NCBI RefSeq assembly: GCF_001613125.1
Contig: NZ_BDBT01000013.1
Span: forward strand, 1-64,000
Length of the DNA stretch: 64,000 nucleotides
DNA from: Nocardia shimofusensis NBRC 100134
GTDB taxonomy: Bacteria > Actinomycetota > Actinomycetes > Mycobacteriales > Mycobacteriaceae
Direction: 5' to 3'
This document shows, one piece after another, positions 49,521-58,533 of this stretch (the stretch's first letter is position 1; each line of letters begins with the position of its first letter). A program made the position numbers and the translations under genes. The notes below the pieces were generated by a model that saw nothing but the letters and a program-made list of their open reading frames with translations, made no database searches and was not told where the DNA came from.

Positions 49521-50243
49521 GTGCGCGAAAACAGGGCGGGCCGAGGGCGGTTCGGGTGGTGGGCGGTGGTACTCGCCGCCGTTCTCGTGATGGCCGGATG
49601 CGGTGAACTGGGGATCGGGGGTGTGCGGCCCGCGCCTGGCAGTCCGACGCGGGCGCAGGTGCAGGGCTTGCTCGAGCAGGTACGGGTGGTGGCCGAGCGG
49701 GGAAGGCCCGGCGGATACGAGCGGGGGTGTGGGAAGGACGAGGGGTGTGTGTTCGGCTCCGCGTGGAACGACGACTACGACGGGCCGCAGGGGCACGACG
49801 GGTGCGATACCCGCAACGATGTGCTGGCGGCTCAGTTGGCGCAGGCGCGGTTCCGGGCGGGGACGCGCGAGTGTGTGGTCGTGTCGGGGGTTTTGCTCGA
49901 TCCCTACACCGGCGATCGGGTCGAGTTCAGGAAGGAGAACGCGCGGGAGATCCAGATCGATCACGTCTATCCGCTGGCGGCGGCGTGGGACATGGGGGCG
50001 TCAGGCTGGCCGATGGACGAGCGGGTGCGCTTCGCCAACGACACCGTGCGCAACCTGCTGGCCACCACGGCCTCGGCCAATCAGGCGAAAGGCGATGACA
50101 CGCCCGCGGACTGGTTACCACCGCGGGCCGAGAACCACTGCTTCTACGCGGGCAAGTACCTGACCGTGGCGGTGGCCTACGACCTGCCGGTCACCGCCGC
50201 CGACAACGCGGTTCTCCACGACATCGCGCGCGATTGTCCGTGA
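49521..50243 (+). CDS. Secreted HNH-type nuclease (DUF1524-like) lipoprotein
   Basis: Protein of about 240 residues. The N-terminus is a signal sequence WWAVVLAAVLVMAGCGE with a lipobox-like MAGC (Met at -3 is slightly unusual). The catalytic region has IQIDHVYPLAAAWDMGA, RFANDTVRNLLATTA and SANQAKGDDTPADWLPP, the pattern of HNH/DUF1524 nucleases. Cys pairs (RGCGKDEGC) may form disulfides outside the cell. The GTG at 49521 has AGGAG upstream; an ATG at 49491 is in frame. It is probably cell-surface nucleic-acid degradation. Confidence 0.87.
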   Translation: MRENRAGRGRFGWWAVVLAAVLVMAGCGELGIGGVRPAPGSPTRAQVQGLLEQVRVVAERGRPGGYERGCGKDEGCVFGSAWNDDYDGPQGHDGCDTRNDVLAAQLAQARFRAGTRECVVVSGVLLDPYTGDRVEFRKENAREIQIDHVYPLAAAWDMGASGWPMDERVRFANDTVRNLLATTASANQAKGDDTPADWLPPRAENHCFYAGKYLTVAVAYDLPVTAADNAVLHDIARDCP

Positions 50244-50271
50244 GCGCGGTCATCATGAGTGCGCGAGACGA

Positions 50272-51093
50272 TCAAGCGCCGGTGGCCACCGGGCGTTTGG
50301 CATCGTGGGACCACTGCGACCACGAGCCCGGGTAGAGCGCGGCGTCGATACCGGCGACGGCCAGGGCGGCGATCTGGTGGGTGGCGGTGACGCCGGACCC
50401 ACAGTAGACGGCTATCGGGCCCGAACCGAGTCCGGAGAAGCGATCCCGCAGCCACGTCGCGTCACGAAAACGGCCTGTCTCGTCCAGGTTTTCGACGGTG
50501 GGGGCGCTCACCGCGCCGGGGATGTGGCCTGCGCGCGGGTCGAGCGGTTCGAACTCGCCGCGGAAACTGTCGGCGGGGCGCGCGTCGAGGAGCGTGCCGC
50601 GCCACCGTGCCACGCCGTGCGCGTCGATCACCGGCAGCAGGCCGCCGGTGAAGCTCACGTCGCCGGGGACGGGATCGGGTTCGGCGCCGGTCGACAGTTC
50701 CCAACCCGCCGCGGTCCACGCGGGCAGGCCGCCGTCGAGCAGGCGAACCTCGGCGATGCCCGCCCAGCGCAGCAACCACCAGGCGCGGGCTGCCGCGGTG
50801 CCGCCACTGGCGTCGTAGACGACCACCGGGTCGCCTTCGCACACGCCCCAGCTGCGGGCGCACCGCTGCAGCACCGCGACCTTCGGCAGTGGATGCCGCC
50901 CGGCCGCCGGGGAGGGCACAGCGGCCAGTTCGGTCTCCAGATCCACGAAGACCGCGCCGGGGATGTGACCGTCCAGATAGTGCTGCGGCCCGTCCGGATC
51001 ACCGAGCGCCCAGCGGACGTCGAGTAGTCGAACTCGCTTGTCCGACATCGCTTCCCGCAGCTCGTCCACACCGACCAGTACCGCGCTCACCAT
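50272..51093 (-). CDS. Thiosulfate/3-mercaptopyruvate sulfurtransferase
   Basis: Two tandem rhodanese domains in 273 residues. The first has LLDVRWALGDPDGPQHYLDG and is inactive; the second has the active-site loop VYCGSGVTAT with the catalytic Cys. CGSGVT favours mercaptopyruvate-type enzymes. The ATG at 51093 follows GGGAGC. It stands convergent with the HNH lipoprotein gene. Confidence 0.92.
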   Translation of the reverse strand: MVSAVLVGVDELREAMSDKRVRLLDVRWALGDPDGPQHYLDGHIPGAVFVDLETELAAVPSPAAGRHPLPKVAVLQRCARSWGVCEGDPVVVYDASGGTAAARAWWLLRWAGIAEVRLLDGGLPAWTAAGWELSTGAEPDPVPGDVSFTGGLLPVIDAHGVARWRGTLLDARPADSFRGEFEPLDPRAGHIPGAVSAPTVENLDETGRFRDATWLRDRFSGLGSGPIAVYCGSGVTATHQIAALAVAGIDAALYPGSWSQWSHDAKRPVATGA

Positions 51094-51186
51094 GTGCTCC
51101 CGTCGCCTGTGCGCGCCCGACCCGAACACCATACGCACCGTCGGGTGGACACGGGCAGCGAACGACCGCGCGCCACGCCGCGGACG

Positions 51187-52614
51187 TCATCGGCTGAGCA
51201 GCGTGAGCGGGTCGGTCAGCAGTTCGCCGACGGTGGCCAGGAAGCGCGCGGCGAGTTCGCCGTCGACGAGCCGATGATCGAAACTCAAGGCCAGTGTGGT
51301 GACCCAGCGGACCGCCAGTTCCTCCTCGACGACCCAGGGCCGGCGGGCGATGGCTCCGAGGCAGAGGATCGCCGCCTCACCCGGGTTGACCAGCGGAATT
51401 CCCGCGTCGACACCGAAGACACCGACATTGGTGACGGTGAAGGTGCCACCGGTGAGATCAGCGGGGGTGGCGGTGCCCGACCGCGCCGCTTCGACGCAGC
51501 GGCCGAGCGCCTCGCAGAGCGAGCGCAGACTCATCGCCTGCGCCTGTTCGACTTTGGGGACGAGCAGTCCGCGTTCGGTGGCGACGGCGATACCCAGGTT
51601 GACGTATTTCTTGGTGACGATCTGCTGCGCCTGTTCGTCCCAGTGCGCGTTCACGGCGGGGTAGTCGGCCAGCGCGGCGAGCACAGCCTTGGCGACCAGA
51701 GTCAGCGGGGTCAACGGCAGGCCGGTGAACGAGGCGGTGGAGCGCAGATGCTCGATCACCTCCATCGTGGCGGTGCAGTCGACGGTGAGGAAAGTACCGG
51801 CCTGCGGGATGGTCGTCGCGCTGGCGACCATCGCGGCGGCCGTGCGTTTACGCACACCGGTGACGGGAGTGCGGATTTCCCGGCTTTCGAGATTCTGCTC
51901 CTGCGCTTCCCGAGCGTCGGTTGTCCGCCCCGCCCCGAGGGAGGAAGCTGCCGCGGCCGTACGGACATCCGCGACGGTCACCGCACCGCCCGGACCCGAA
52001 CCCGCGATCCGGGCGAGATCTACGCCCAAGTCCTTTGCGAGCAACCGAGCGGCCGGGACCGCGGGCACCCGCCCAGGACCGCTCGGTTCGCGTCTGCGCG
52101 ACCGGAATTCACTGTTGGGCCCGTAGCCGACGAGCACCGACTTCCGGCCGTCGGCGGACCCGTCACCGTGTCCCGTACAACCGTTCGCGGGGGCCGTGCC
52201 GTCGCTGTCGGCCGCCGCCACACGAGGAGCATCGACAGCATTCCCGGCGTCACGGCCGGCGTCCCCGGGACCACCGGTGGCGGTACCGGAATCCCCGGCG
52301 ACGGGTTCGCCGGCAGGCGCGCCGTCCGGCCCTGCCGCGCCCGGGACGTGTTCGTTCGCGCCCTCGTCGCGGACCCGGATCAAGGCCGCGCCCACCGGTA
52401 CCGTCTCCCCCGGCTCGGCCAGCAGCTCGGCCACTGTTCCCGCATACGGGCAGGGCAGGGCGACAACGGCTTTGGCGGTCTCCACCTCGGCGATGATCTG
52501 ATTGAGTTCCACGTGGTCGCCGACGCCGACCGACCAGGAGACCAGTTCGGCGTCGGCGAGGCCCTCCCCCAGGTCGGGCAGCCGGAATTCCAGGATGGCG
52601 CTGGCGTCGTGCAC
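51187..52614 (-). CDS. bkdC: Dihydrolipoamide acyltransferase (E2) of a branched-chain 2-oxoacid dehydrogenase
   Basis: E2 core of 475 residues. The order is one lipoyl domain (Lys in AEVETAKAVVALP), a Pro/Ala/Gly/Asp-rich linker, the E3-binding domain (PAARLLAKDLGVDLARIAG) and the catalytic domain ending with the active-site His in LSFDHRLVDGELA. It starts at a GTG. The three-gene E1alpha-E1beta-E2 order with no E3 is usual for bkd in actinobacteria; E3 would come from elsewhere. Confidence 0.93.
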   Translation of the reverse strand: MHDASAILEFRLPDLGEGLADAELVSWSVGVGDHVELNQIIAEVETAKAVVALPCPYAGTVAELLAEPGETVPVGAALIRVRDEGANEHVPGAAGPDGAPAGEPVAGDSGTATGGPGDAGRDAGNAVDAPRVAAADSDGTAPANGCTGHGDGSADGRKSVLVGYGPNSEFRSRRREPSGPGRVPAVPAARLLAKDLGVDLARIAGSGPGGAVTVADVRTAAAASSLGAGRTTDAREAQEQNLESREIRTPVTGVRKRTAAAMVASATTIPQAGTFLTVDCTATMEVIEHLRSTASFTGLPLTPLTLVAKAVLAALADYPAVNAHWDEQAQQIVTKKYVNLGIAVATERGLLVPKVEQAQAMSLRSLCEALGRCVEAARSGTATPADLTGGTFTVTNVGVFGVDAGIPLVNPGEAAILCLGAIARRPWVVEEELAVRWVTTLALSFDHRLVDGELAARFLATVGELLTDPLTLLSR

Positions 52615-52671
52615 AGATCACCTCTTCCTCGATGGGTGCGCAGGGCTGGATTCACGGGTTGGGTGACCAGG

Positions 52672-53649
52672 TCAGGCGGCGAGCGAGCGGTCGACCGCGT
52701 CGAGGATGCGGTCCGGGTCGGGAAGGTGGTGTTTCTCCAGTTTGGCGGGCGGGTAGGGGATGTCGTAGCCGCCGACACGCTGGACGGGGGCCTCCAGGTG
52801 ATAGAAGCACCGTTCGGTGACGCGGGCGGCGATCTCGGCGCCGAGACCGCCGAATACCGGCGCTTCGTGGGTGATCACCAGATGGCCGGTGCGGCGCACG
52901 GATTCGGCGATGGTGTCGATGTCGAGCGGGGCGAGGCTGCGCAGGTCGACGACTTCGACGGACCGGCCTTCCCCTGCGGCGATGTCGGCTGCCGACAGCG
53001 CGGTGGCGACGGTGCCGCCGTAGGCGACAACGGTGATGTCGGCGCCGGGACGGCAGATGCGAGCCGTGTGCAGCGGCAGGTCGGGGTCGGCGTCGAAGTC
53101 GACATCGGCCTTGTCCCAGTAGCGCCGCTTGGGTTCGAAGAAGATCACCGGATCCGGGGCGGCGATGGCCTGGCGCAGCATGTGATACGCGTCGGCGGGT
53201 GTGCTCGGCGAGACCACCCGCAGGCCCGCGGTGTGCGTGAAGTAGGCCTCCGGTGACTCGGAATGATGTTCGACCGAGCCGATGCCGCCGCCGAACGGGA
53301 TGCGAATCGTCAGCGGGGCGCTGACCTTTCCCGCGGTGCGGTAATAAATCTTGGCGACCTGGGAGACGATCTGGTCGAAGGCCGGGTAGACGAAGCCGTC
53401 GAACTGGATCTCGCACACCGGCCGGTAGCCGCGCAGCGCCATGCCGAATGCCGTACCCACGATCCCGGACTCGGCCAGCGGGGTGTCGATCACCCGGTGT
53501 TGCCCGAAGTCCTTCTGCAGCGTGTCGGTCACCCGGAACACGCCGCCGAGCCCGCCGATGTCCTCGCCCATCAGCACGACCTTGGGATCGTCTTCCAGCG
53601 CCCGGCGCATCGCCGCGTTGAGGGCGCCCGCGAAGGTGGTGGTGGTCAT
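52672..53649 (-). CDS. bkdB: 2-oxoisovalerate dehydrogenase E1 subunit beta
   Basis: Thiamine-diphosphate E1 beta chain of 325 residues, with VVLMGEDIGGLGGVFRVT, DTPLAESGIVGTAFGMAL and IPFGGGIGSVEHHSE. The ATG at 53649 overlaps the E1 alpha stop by four bases. A pyruvate or acetoin specificity cannot be ruled out by sequence alone. Confidence 0.93.
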   Translation of the reverse strand: MTTTTFAGALNAAMRRALEDDPKVVLMGEDIGGLGGVFRVTDTLQKDFGQHRVIDTPLAESGIVGTAFGMALRGYRPVCEIQFDGFVYPAFDQIVSQVAKIYYRTAGKVSAPLTIRIPFGGGIGSVEHHSESPEAYFTHTAGLRVVSPSTPADAYHMLRQAIAAPDPVIFFEPKRRYWDKADVDFDADPDLPLHTARICRPGADITVVAYGGTVATALSAADIAAGEGRSVEVVDLRSLAPLDIDTIAESVRRTGHLVITHEAPVFGGLGAEIAARVTERCFYHLEAPVQRVGGYDIPYPPAKLEKHHLPDPDRILDAVDRSLAA

Positions 53650-54746
53650 GGCAGAGCTCCTTCGGATCGGGCGAACTCGCGCCGCTCCTCGTCGATCAGC
53701 GGGTGCGGGTCGGCATAGACGTGCTCGAACAGGGCAGCGGGGTCCGGGTCCGGCATGGTCAGGGTGGCGTGGCGCAGTTCCGCGGCGGCCGCGTCGGCGC
53801 GTGCGGTGAGCTCGGCCTCGAACCGGTCGTCCCACAGCGACTCCCGTTCCAGCAGCTTGCGCAGCCGGTCGACGGGGTCGCGGCGGGCCCACTGTTCGGT
53901 CTCGGCGGCGGCGCGATAGCGGGTCGGATCGTCTGCGGTGGTGTGCGGGCCCATCCGGTAGGTCAGCGCTTCGATGAAGGAGGGACCGCCGCCCGCCCTG
54001 GCGCGGGCCACCGCCTGCCGGGTGACGGCCAGGACGGCGAGCACATCGTTGCCGTCGACCTGGACGCCGGGCATGCCGTAGCCGTAGGCGCGGCGCGCGA
54101 TCGAGGTGGCGCTCTGCACCCGGACCGGGGCGCTGATCGCCCAGTGGTTGTTCTGGCAGAAGAACACCACCGGCGCGGTCCAGCTCGCGGCGAAGCCGAG
54201 TGCCTCGGCGATGTCGCCCTGGCTGCTCGCGCCGTCGCCGAAGTAGGCGATGGTGGCGATCTCGGCGCCGTCGAGCTGGGCGGCGTAGGCGTAACCGGTG
54301 GCGTGCAGGCCCTGCGAGCCGACGATGATGTTCGGGTTGGTCATGCCGACCGCCGCCGGATCCCAGCAGTGGTGGGCGACGCCGCGCCACATCCGGGTGA
54401 TCTCGGCGGGCCGCACGCCCCGGCAGAGGGCGACGGCGGCTTCCCGGTAGCTGCAGAAGACGTAGTCGTCGGGATGCAGCGCGCGCGCCGAACCGACCTG
54501 GGCGGCTTCCTGACCGAGCAACGGCGGCCACAGGCCGAGCTGGCCCTGGCGCTGCAGCGCGGTGGCCTCCTGGTCGATCCGGCGGGCGATCACCATGTCG
54601 GTGTAGAGATCGCGCAGCTGGGTAGGACCGATGTCGGCGACCAGCGCTGTGTGTTCGCGATCGAGAACCCTGGCGCCGTCGGGCTGGATCAGTTGCACCG
54701 GATACTCGGGTTTGCCGGAACGATGCGGTTCGGGCAGTCGGGGCAT
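53646..54746 (-). CDS. bkdA: 2-oxoisovalerate dehydrogenase E1 subunit alpha
   Basis: E1 alpha chain of 366 residues. The thiamine-diphosphate motif begins IAYFGDGASSQGD and ends FFCQNNHWAIS. First gene of the bkd operon, divergent from an Lrp/AsnC regulator. With valine this complex makes isobutyryl-CoA, the substrate of the operon at 29.5-34.9 kb and of IcmF. Confidence 0.93.
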   Translation of the reverse strand: MPRLPEPHRSGKPEYPVQLIQPDGARVLDREHTALVADIGPTQLRDLYTDMVIARRIDQEATALQRQGQLGLWPPLLGQEAAQVGSARALHPDDYVFCSYREAAVALCRGVRPAEITRMWRGVAHHCWDPAAVGMTNPNIIVGSQGLHATGYAYAAQLDGAEIATIAYFGDGASSQGDIAEALGFAASWTAPVVFFCQNNHWAISAPVRVQSATSIARRAYGYGMPGVQVDGNDVLAVLAVTRQAVARARAGGGPSFIEALTYRMGPHTTADDPTRYRAAAETEQWARRDPVDRLRKLLERESLWDDRFEAELTARADAAAAELRHATLTMPDPDPAALFEHVYADPHPLIDEERREFARSEGALP

Positions 54747-54828
54747 GGGTATCGCCTCCTGCGCTCGCGGCCTTGTGGGCCTGCCACACAGTTGTGGTAT
54801 ACCTCACAGCATCCACCTTTTGGCGGGA

Positions 54829-54867
54829 TGCGCAAGTGAGCGACACGCAATTGTGCAGAATGCGCAA
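54829..54867. promoter_or_regulatory. Lrp-type operator in the bkdA/lrp divergent region
   Basis: TTGTGCA-GAA-TGCGCAA (54851-54867) is a near-perfect inverted repeat. A further TGCGCAA half site at 54829-54835 is 32 bases away, about three helical turns, and on the same face. A GGTATACC element at 54796-54803 may include the bkdA -10. It probably binds the regulator at 54902. Confidence 0.7.
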
Positions 54868-54901
54868 TCCACACCGAACCCGTGGTGTCATACTGCGTCA
54901 C

Positions 54902-55396
54902 ATGACCAGTTCGGACGAGGTCGAGACGACCATCGACGCGACCGACGCCCGCATGCTGCTGGCCTTGATCGAGACCCCGCGCGCCACCGGCGTCGAACTG
55001 GCCACCCGACTCGGGTTGTCCCGTAACACCGTGCAGGCCCGGCTGGCGCGCTGGGAGGCCAACGGCGTCCTGGCGGGCATCGAACGCCGGGTGCGGCCGC
55101 GAACGCTGGGCTACCCGCTGGCGGCGTTCGTCTCCGTCGTGCTCGACCAGCATCGGCTGGAACCGATCGTGGCCGCGCTGGCCGAGATCCCCGAGGTCAC
55201 CGAGGTGTGCGGGATGACAGGACGCATCGACCTCACGGTGCGGATCGTGGCGCGCGACGCCGAGGACCTGTACCGGCTCGCCGAAGAGATTCTGCAGATC
55301 CCCGGAGTGGAGCGCACCGATATGGCGCTGGTGATGCGTGAACTCGTCGGCCCTCGCACCGCGCCGCTGTTGGAACGCCTCGGCGGGACGAACTGA
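54902..55396 (+). CDS. Lrp/AsnC family regulator, probably of bkd
   Basis: Protein of 164 residues with an N-terminal helix-turn-helix (GVELATRLGLSRNTVQARLARW) and a C-terminal ligand-binding RAM domain (VTEVCGMTGRIDLTVRI). Divergence from bkdA and a TTGYGCA-type operator between them suggest control by branched-chain amino or keto acids. The ATG at 54902 lacks a clear ribosome site; translation may be leaderless or start upstream. Confidence 0.9.
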   Translation: MTSSDEVETTIDATDARMLLALIETPRATGVELATRLGLSRNTVQARLARWEANGVLAGIERRVRPRTLGYPLAAFVSVVLDQHRLEPIVAALAEIPEVTEVCGMTGRIDLTVRIVARDAEDLYRLAEEILQIPGVERTDMALVMRELVGPRTAPLLERLGGTN

Positions 55397-55420
55397 ACCG
55401 TCCGCCGCTACCCTGCGGTA

Positions 55421-56281
55421 ATGGATATTGCGGGCAAGGTGGCCATCGTGACGGGCGCGGGCGGGGGAATCGGAGCGGCGCTCGCGCGCCGGCTCGCCGA
55501 GGGAGGGGCGAAGGTCGTCGTCGCCGATCTCGACGGAGCGAGTGCGGTGCACGTCGCGGAATCGATCGGCGCCGACGCGATCGCCATGGCGGGCGACGTG
55601 GCCGACGAGCAGTTGATCCGTGCGCTGATCGAACGGGCGAACACCGAGTTCGGGCCGGTGGACCTGTATTTCGCCAATGCGGGCATCGGCGGCGGGCCCG
55701 GCCTGGACAGCACCGACGAACAGTGGTCGGCCGCGCTGGAGGTCAATGTGCTCGCGCATGTACGGGCGGCACGGCTGCTGGTACCGGGCTGGGTCGAGCG
55801 CGGCGAGGGCTACTTCGTCTCGACGGCCTCGGCCGCGGGACTGCTCACCCAGCTCGGCTCGGCGCCGTACTCGGTGACCAAGCACGCCGCGGTCGGGTTC
55901 GCGGAGTGGCTGTCGGTGGCCCACGGCGACCAGGGGGTGCGGGTCAGCTGTGTGTGCCCGATGGGCGTGGATACCCGGCTGCTGCAGGGCGATCTGGTGC
56001 CCGGCGACGAGGAGGCAGCCGCGCTGGCGATCAAGGCGGTCACCAGCGCGGGGACCGTGCTCACCCCGGAGGAGGTCGCCGAGGTGATCGTCGCGGGCGT
56101 CGCCGCCGAGCAGTTCCTGATCCTGCCGCATCCGGAGGTGCTGGAGATGTACCGGCGCAAGGGCGCGGACTACGACCGCTGGCTGGCGGGGATGCGCCGC
56201 TTCCAGTCCGCGCTGCTCGGCGAGGTCCGCGAGGTCCGCGAGGTCGGCGAGGTCGGTGAGGTCGGCGAGTTCACTGCATGA
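55421..56281 (+). CDS. Short-chain dehydrogenase/reductase
   Basis: Rossmann oxidoreductase of 286 residues. Cofactor loop TGAGGGIGAALA, an acidic residue after beta-2 (VVADLDG) suggesting NAD, NAGIGG, and the catalytic Ser/Tyr/Lys in STASAAGLLT and YSVTKHAAVGF. The C-terminus is an odd run of REV/GEV tripeptides encoded by 9-base repeats (56221-56270). The 3' end overlaps the convergent thioesterase gene by 11 bases. The substrate is unknown. Confidence 0.9.
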   Translation: MDIAGKVAIVTGAGGGIGAALARRLAEGGAKVVVADLDGASAVHVAESIGADAIAMAGDVADEQLIRALIERANTEFGPVDLYFANAGIGGGPGLDSTDEQWSAALEVNVLAHVRAARLLVPGWVERGEGYFVSTASAAGLLTQLGSAPYSVTKHAAVGFAEWLSVAHGDQGVRVSCVCPMGVDTRLLQGDLVPGDEEAAALAIKAVTSAGTVLTPEEVAEVIVAGVAAEQFLILPHPEVLEMYRRKGADYDRWLAGMRRFQSALLGEVREVREVGEVGEVGEFTA

Positions 56282-56696
56282 CGATCTCGGCGGCGGCGGC
56301 CCGGATGACCTCCGGGATCTCGATCGGCCTCCGGGTCTCGGTGTCGACATAGACGTGCACGAACGTGCCGGTGGCCGACAGCTCCAGCTCCTCGCCGACT
56401 TCCTTGTAGAGCCCGAGGTCGTAGGTGATGCTGGAGCGCCCGAGCCTCGACACCCGCAGGCCGACCCGTAGCTGGTCGGGGAAGCTGACCGAGCCGGTGA
56501 ACTGGCAGGAGGTCTGCGCGACCACGCCGAGGGCGGGCAGCTCCCTGATGTCGGTGCCGGTGGCGTGCATGAGCCACGCGTTCACCGCGGTGTCGAAGTA
56601 CGAGTAGTAGGTCACGTTGTTCACGTGTCCGTAGTGGTCGTTGTCGGCCCAGCGGGTCGGCATCGGCCAGAGCACGGGATACGGCGGCTGTGTCAC
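56271..56696 (-). CDS. Acyl-CoA thioesterase, hotdog (4HBT) fold
   Basis: Protein of 141 residues with the 4-hydroxybenzoyl-CoA thioesterase signature RWADNDHYGHVNNVTYYSYF, including the active-site Asp. The frame is open to 56789, but the GTG at 56696 gives the family length. Convergent with the SDR gene, sharing 11 bases, and divergent from the MFS gene. Confidence 0.9.
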   Translation of the reverse strand: MTQPPYPVLWPMPTRWADNDHYGHVNNVTYYSYFDTAVNAWLMHATGTDIRELPALGVVAQTSCQFTGSVSFPDQLRVGLRVSRLGRSSITYDLGLYKEVGEELELSATGTFVHVYVDTETRRPIEIPEVIRAAAAEIVMQ

Positions 56697-56761
56697 CCGG
56701 CCGACGATAGCCGAGCGTCCGACCGTCGACCGCGGGCGTTGCCCTCGGTACCGTCGATGAG

Positions 56762-58192
56762 ATGCGGGGAGTCTTCGGGGAGACAGCACAACCGGACACC
56801 GGAGTGCGGTTCGCGCGCGCCGCCGTGTTCACCGTCTTCGGCGTGAACGGCTTCCTGCTGGCGATGTGGGTGGTGCACATCCCCGCCGTCACCGACCGCA
56901 CCGGCGTCTCCCATTCCGCCCTCGGCATGTTCATCCTGCTGATGGCGGGCGCGGGCATCGTCGGGATGCGCCTGGCCGGACCGCTCGCCGACCGGTTCGG
57001 CAGTCGTGCGCTCGTGGCCGCCGCGGCCGGGGTCGCCTCGCTCGCCGTGGTCGGCCCCGGTCTGGCGACGGGGCCGGTCGGTCTGGGAATCGCGTTGGCC
57101 TGCTTCGGCTTCGGCAACGGCGCGCTGGACGTCTCGATGAACGCGCAGGCGGTGCACGTCGAACGGGCCTACCGGCGACCCATCATGTCGGCCTTCCACG
57201 CGCTGTTCTCCGGCGGCGGGCTGCTCGGGTCGCTGCTGGGCGCGGCGGCGCTGCGCGCCGGTCTGGATCCGCGGATGACCCTGATGCTGGCGTGCGTCGC
57301 CGGTCTGACGCTGGTGGGGCTGTGCGTGCCGCGGCTGCTCGCAGACTCGGATACCACGGCAGCCGCGCCCGGTGCCGGCGCGACCGTCGCGGTGGTCGCC
57401 GCGGCGCTGCCCGATCCGCCCCCGAGCACCACAGTGCCGGCCACCGCCGAGTCCGCAGGCGAGGACCACCCGTCACAACCACACCCGACCGCGAGCGCCT
57501 CGACGCCGCACCGCACCGCGTTCGCGGGCGATGGCGCCGCGTCGAAACGGCACCAGGTCACGCCCGCGAACAAGGGCACGCATGCGGTGGAGCCGGTCGA
57601 CGCCCCCGGCGCGCGGCAGCGGCACGGGCGAAAAGTGCTGGCGCTGGCCGTGATCGCCTTCGCGGTGCTGCTCACCGAAGGCGTGGCCGCGGACTGGAGC
57701 ACCCTGCAGATGCGCGAACGCCTCGGCGTGGACGATGCCACCGCCGCACTGGCCTTCGCCGCCTTCTCGGTGACCATGACCGGCGGGCGGCTGGTCGCCG
57801 ATCGGGTGAGCGGCGCGTTCGGTCCGGTCGCGGTGGTCCGCTACGGCATGCTGCTGGCCGCCCTCGGCACGGCGACGATCATGATCTCGCCGTGGACGCC
57901 GCTGACGCTGACCGGCTGGGCGCTGTGCGGGCTGGGATTGTCCGGCAGCATTCCGCAGATCTTCACCGCCGCCGGGAATCTGGGGTCGGGCACGGCCGCC
58001 ACGGACATGTCGCGGGTGTTCGCCCTCGGCTATGTCGGGCTGCTCGCCGGGCCCGCGCTGATCGGCGGGCTGACCGAGTGGGTTCCGCTGTCCGTCGCGT
58101 TGGTGGTGCCGCTGATCGCGGTGCTGATCTGCGCCCTGTCGGCCGATGTGGTGCACACGCCGGCCGCCGCACGTCATCCGGAGCATCGGTAG
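56762..58192 (+). CDS. MFS transporter
   Basis: Twelve-span permease of 476 residues. The N-terminal half carries the loop-2 signature GPLADRFGSR and FGFGNGALDVSMNAQA, typical of the YfkF/fucose-permease-like MFS group. The two halves are joined by a ~110-residue hydrophilic loop rich in Pro, Ala, Thr and Ser, longer than usual. The substrate is unknown. Confidence 0.88.
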   Translation: MRGVFGETAQPDTGVRFARAAVFTVFGVNGFLLAMWVVHIPAVTDRTGVSHSALGMFILLMAGAGIVGMRLAGPLADRFGSRALVAAAAGVASLAVVGPGLATGPVGLGIALACFGFGNGALDVSMNAQAVHVERAYRRPIMSAFHALFSGGGLLGSLLGAAALRAGLDPRMTLMLACVAGLTLVGLCVPRLLADSDTTAAAPGAGATVAVVAAALPDPPPSTTVPATAESAGEDHPSQPHPTASASTPHRTAFAGDGAASKRHQVTPANKGTHAVEPVDAPGARQRHGRKVLALAVIAFAVLLTEGVAADWSTLQMRERLGVDDATAALAFAAFSVTMTGGRLVADRVSGAFGPVAVVRYGMLLAALGTATIMISPWTPLTLTGWALCGLGLSGSIPQIFTAAGNLGSGTAATDMSRVFALGYVGLLAGPALIGGLTEWVPLSVALVVPLIAVLICALSADVVHTPAAARHPEHR

Positions 58193-58202
58193 GGTCGCCG
58201 GT

Positions 58203-58466
58203 ATGTTCGGCAACGCTGAACTCGAGCGCAGGCTGGCCCGCGTCGAGCGCAAACTGGATCTGATCATCGAGCACCTGGGCATCGAGCCCGCGAGCGTCGA
58301 CACTCGCCCGCTGGTCTCCACCCAGGGGATGGGCGAGATCGACTCGCTGCTGTTGATGGGCAAGAAGATCGAGGCCATCAGGGAGTACCGCAAGATCCAT
58401 CGGGGGTTGAGCCTGTCCGAGGCGGTGGACGCCATCGAGGAACGCAAGCGCGCCCTGGGCGGCTGA
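58203..58466 (+). CDS. Small protein with L7/L12 C-terminal-like segment
   Basis: Protein of 87 residues: an N-terminal helical part (ELERRLARVERKLDLIIEHLG, coiled-coil-like), then GKKIEAIREYRKIHRGLSLSEAVDAIEE, which matches the C-terminal domain pattern of ribosomal protein L7/L12. It is not the ribosomal protein itself. It begins ten bases after the MFS stop, so it may be co-transcribed. Function unknown. Confidence 0.8.
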   Translation: MFGNAELERRLARVERKLDLIIEHLGIEPASVDTRPLVSTQGMGEIDSLLLMGKKIEAIREYRKIHRGLSLSEAVDAIEERKRALGG

Positions 58467-58475
58467 GCGGAAATG

Positions 58476-58518
58476 CGAAACCCCGGCCCACCCGCCGAGC
58501 GGGAGGGCCGGGGTTTCG
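58476..58518. terminator. Bidirectional terminator between the small protein and pntB
   Basis: A 14-bp perfect stem (58476-58489 / 58505-58518) with an inner CCCGC/GCGGG stem, 15 bases before the pntB stop and ten after the plus-strand stop. Confidence 0.88.
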
Positions 58519-58533
58519 ACCGGACCTGTTGCC

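Noticed and set aside
51094..53256. 720-codon plus-strand frame over bkdC/bkdB
   Set aside because: Shadow of the E2 and E1 beta genes, which carry complete catalytic motifs.
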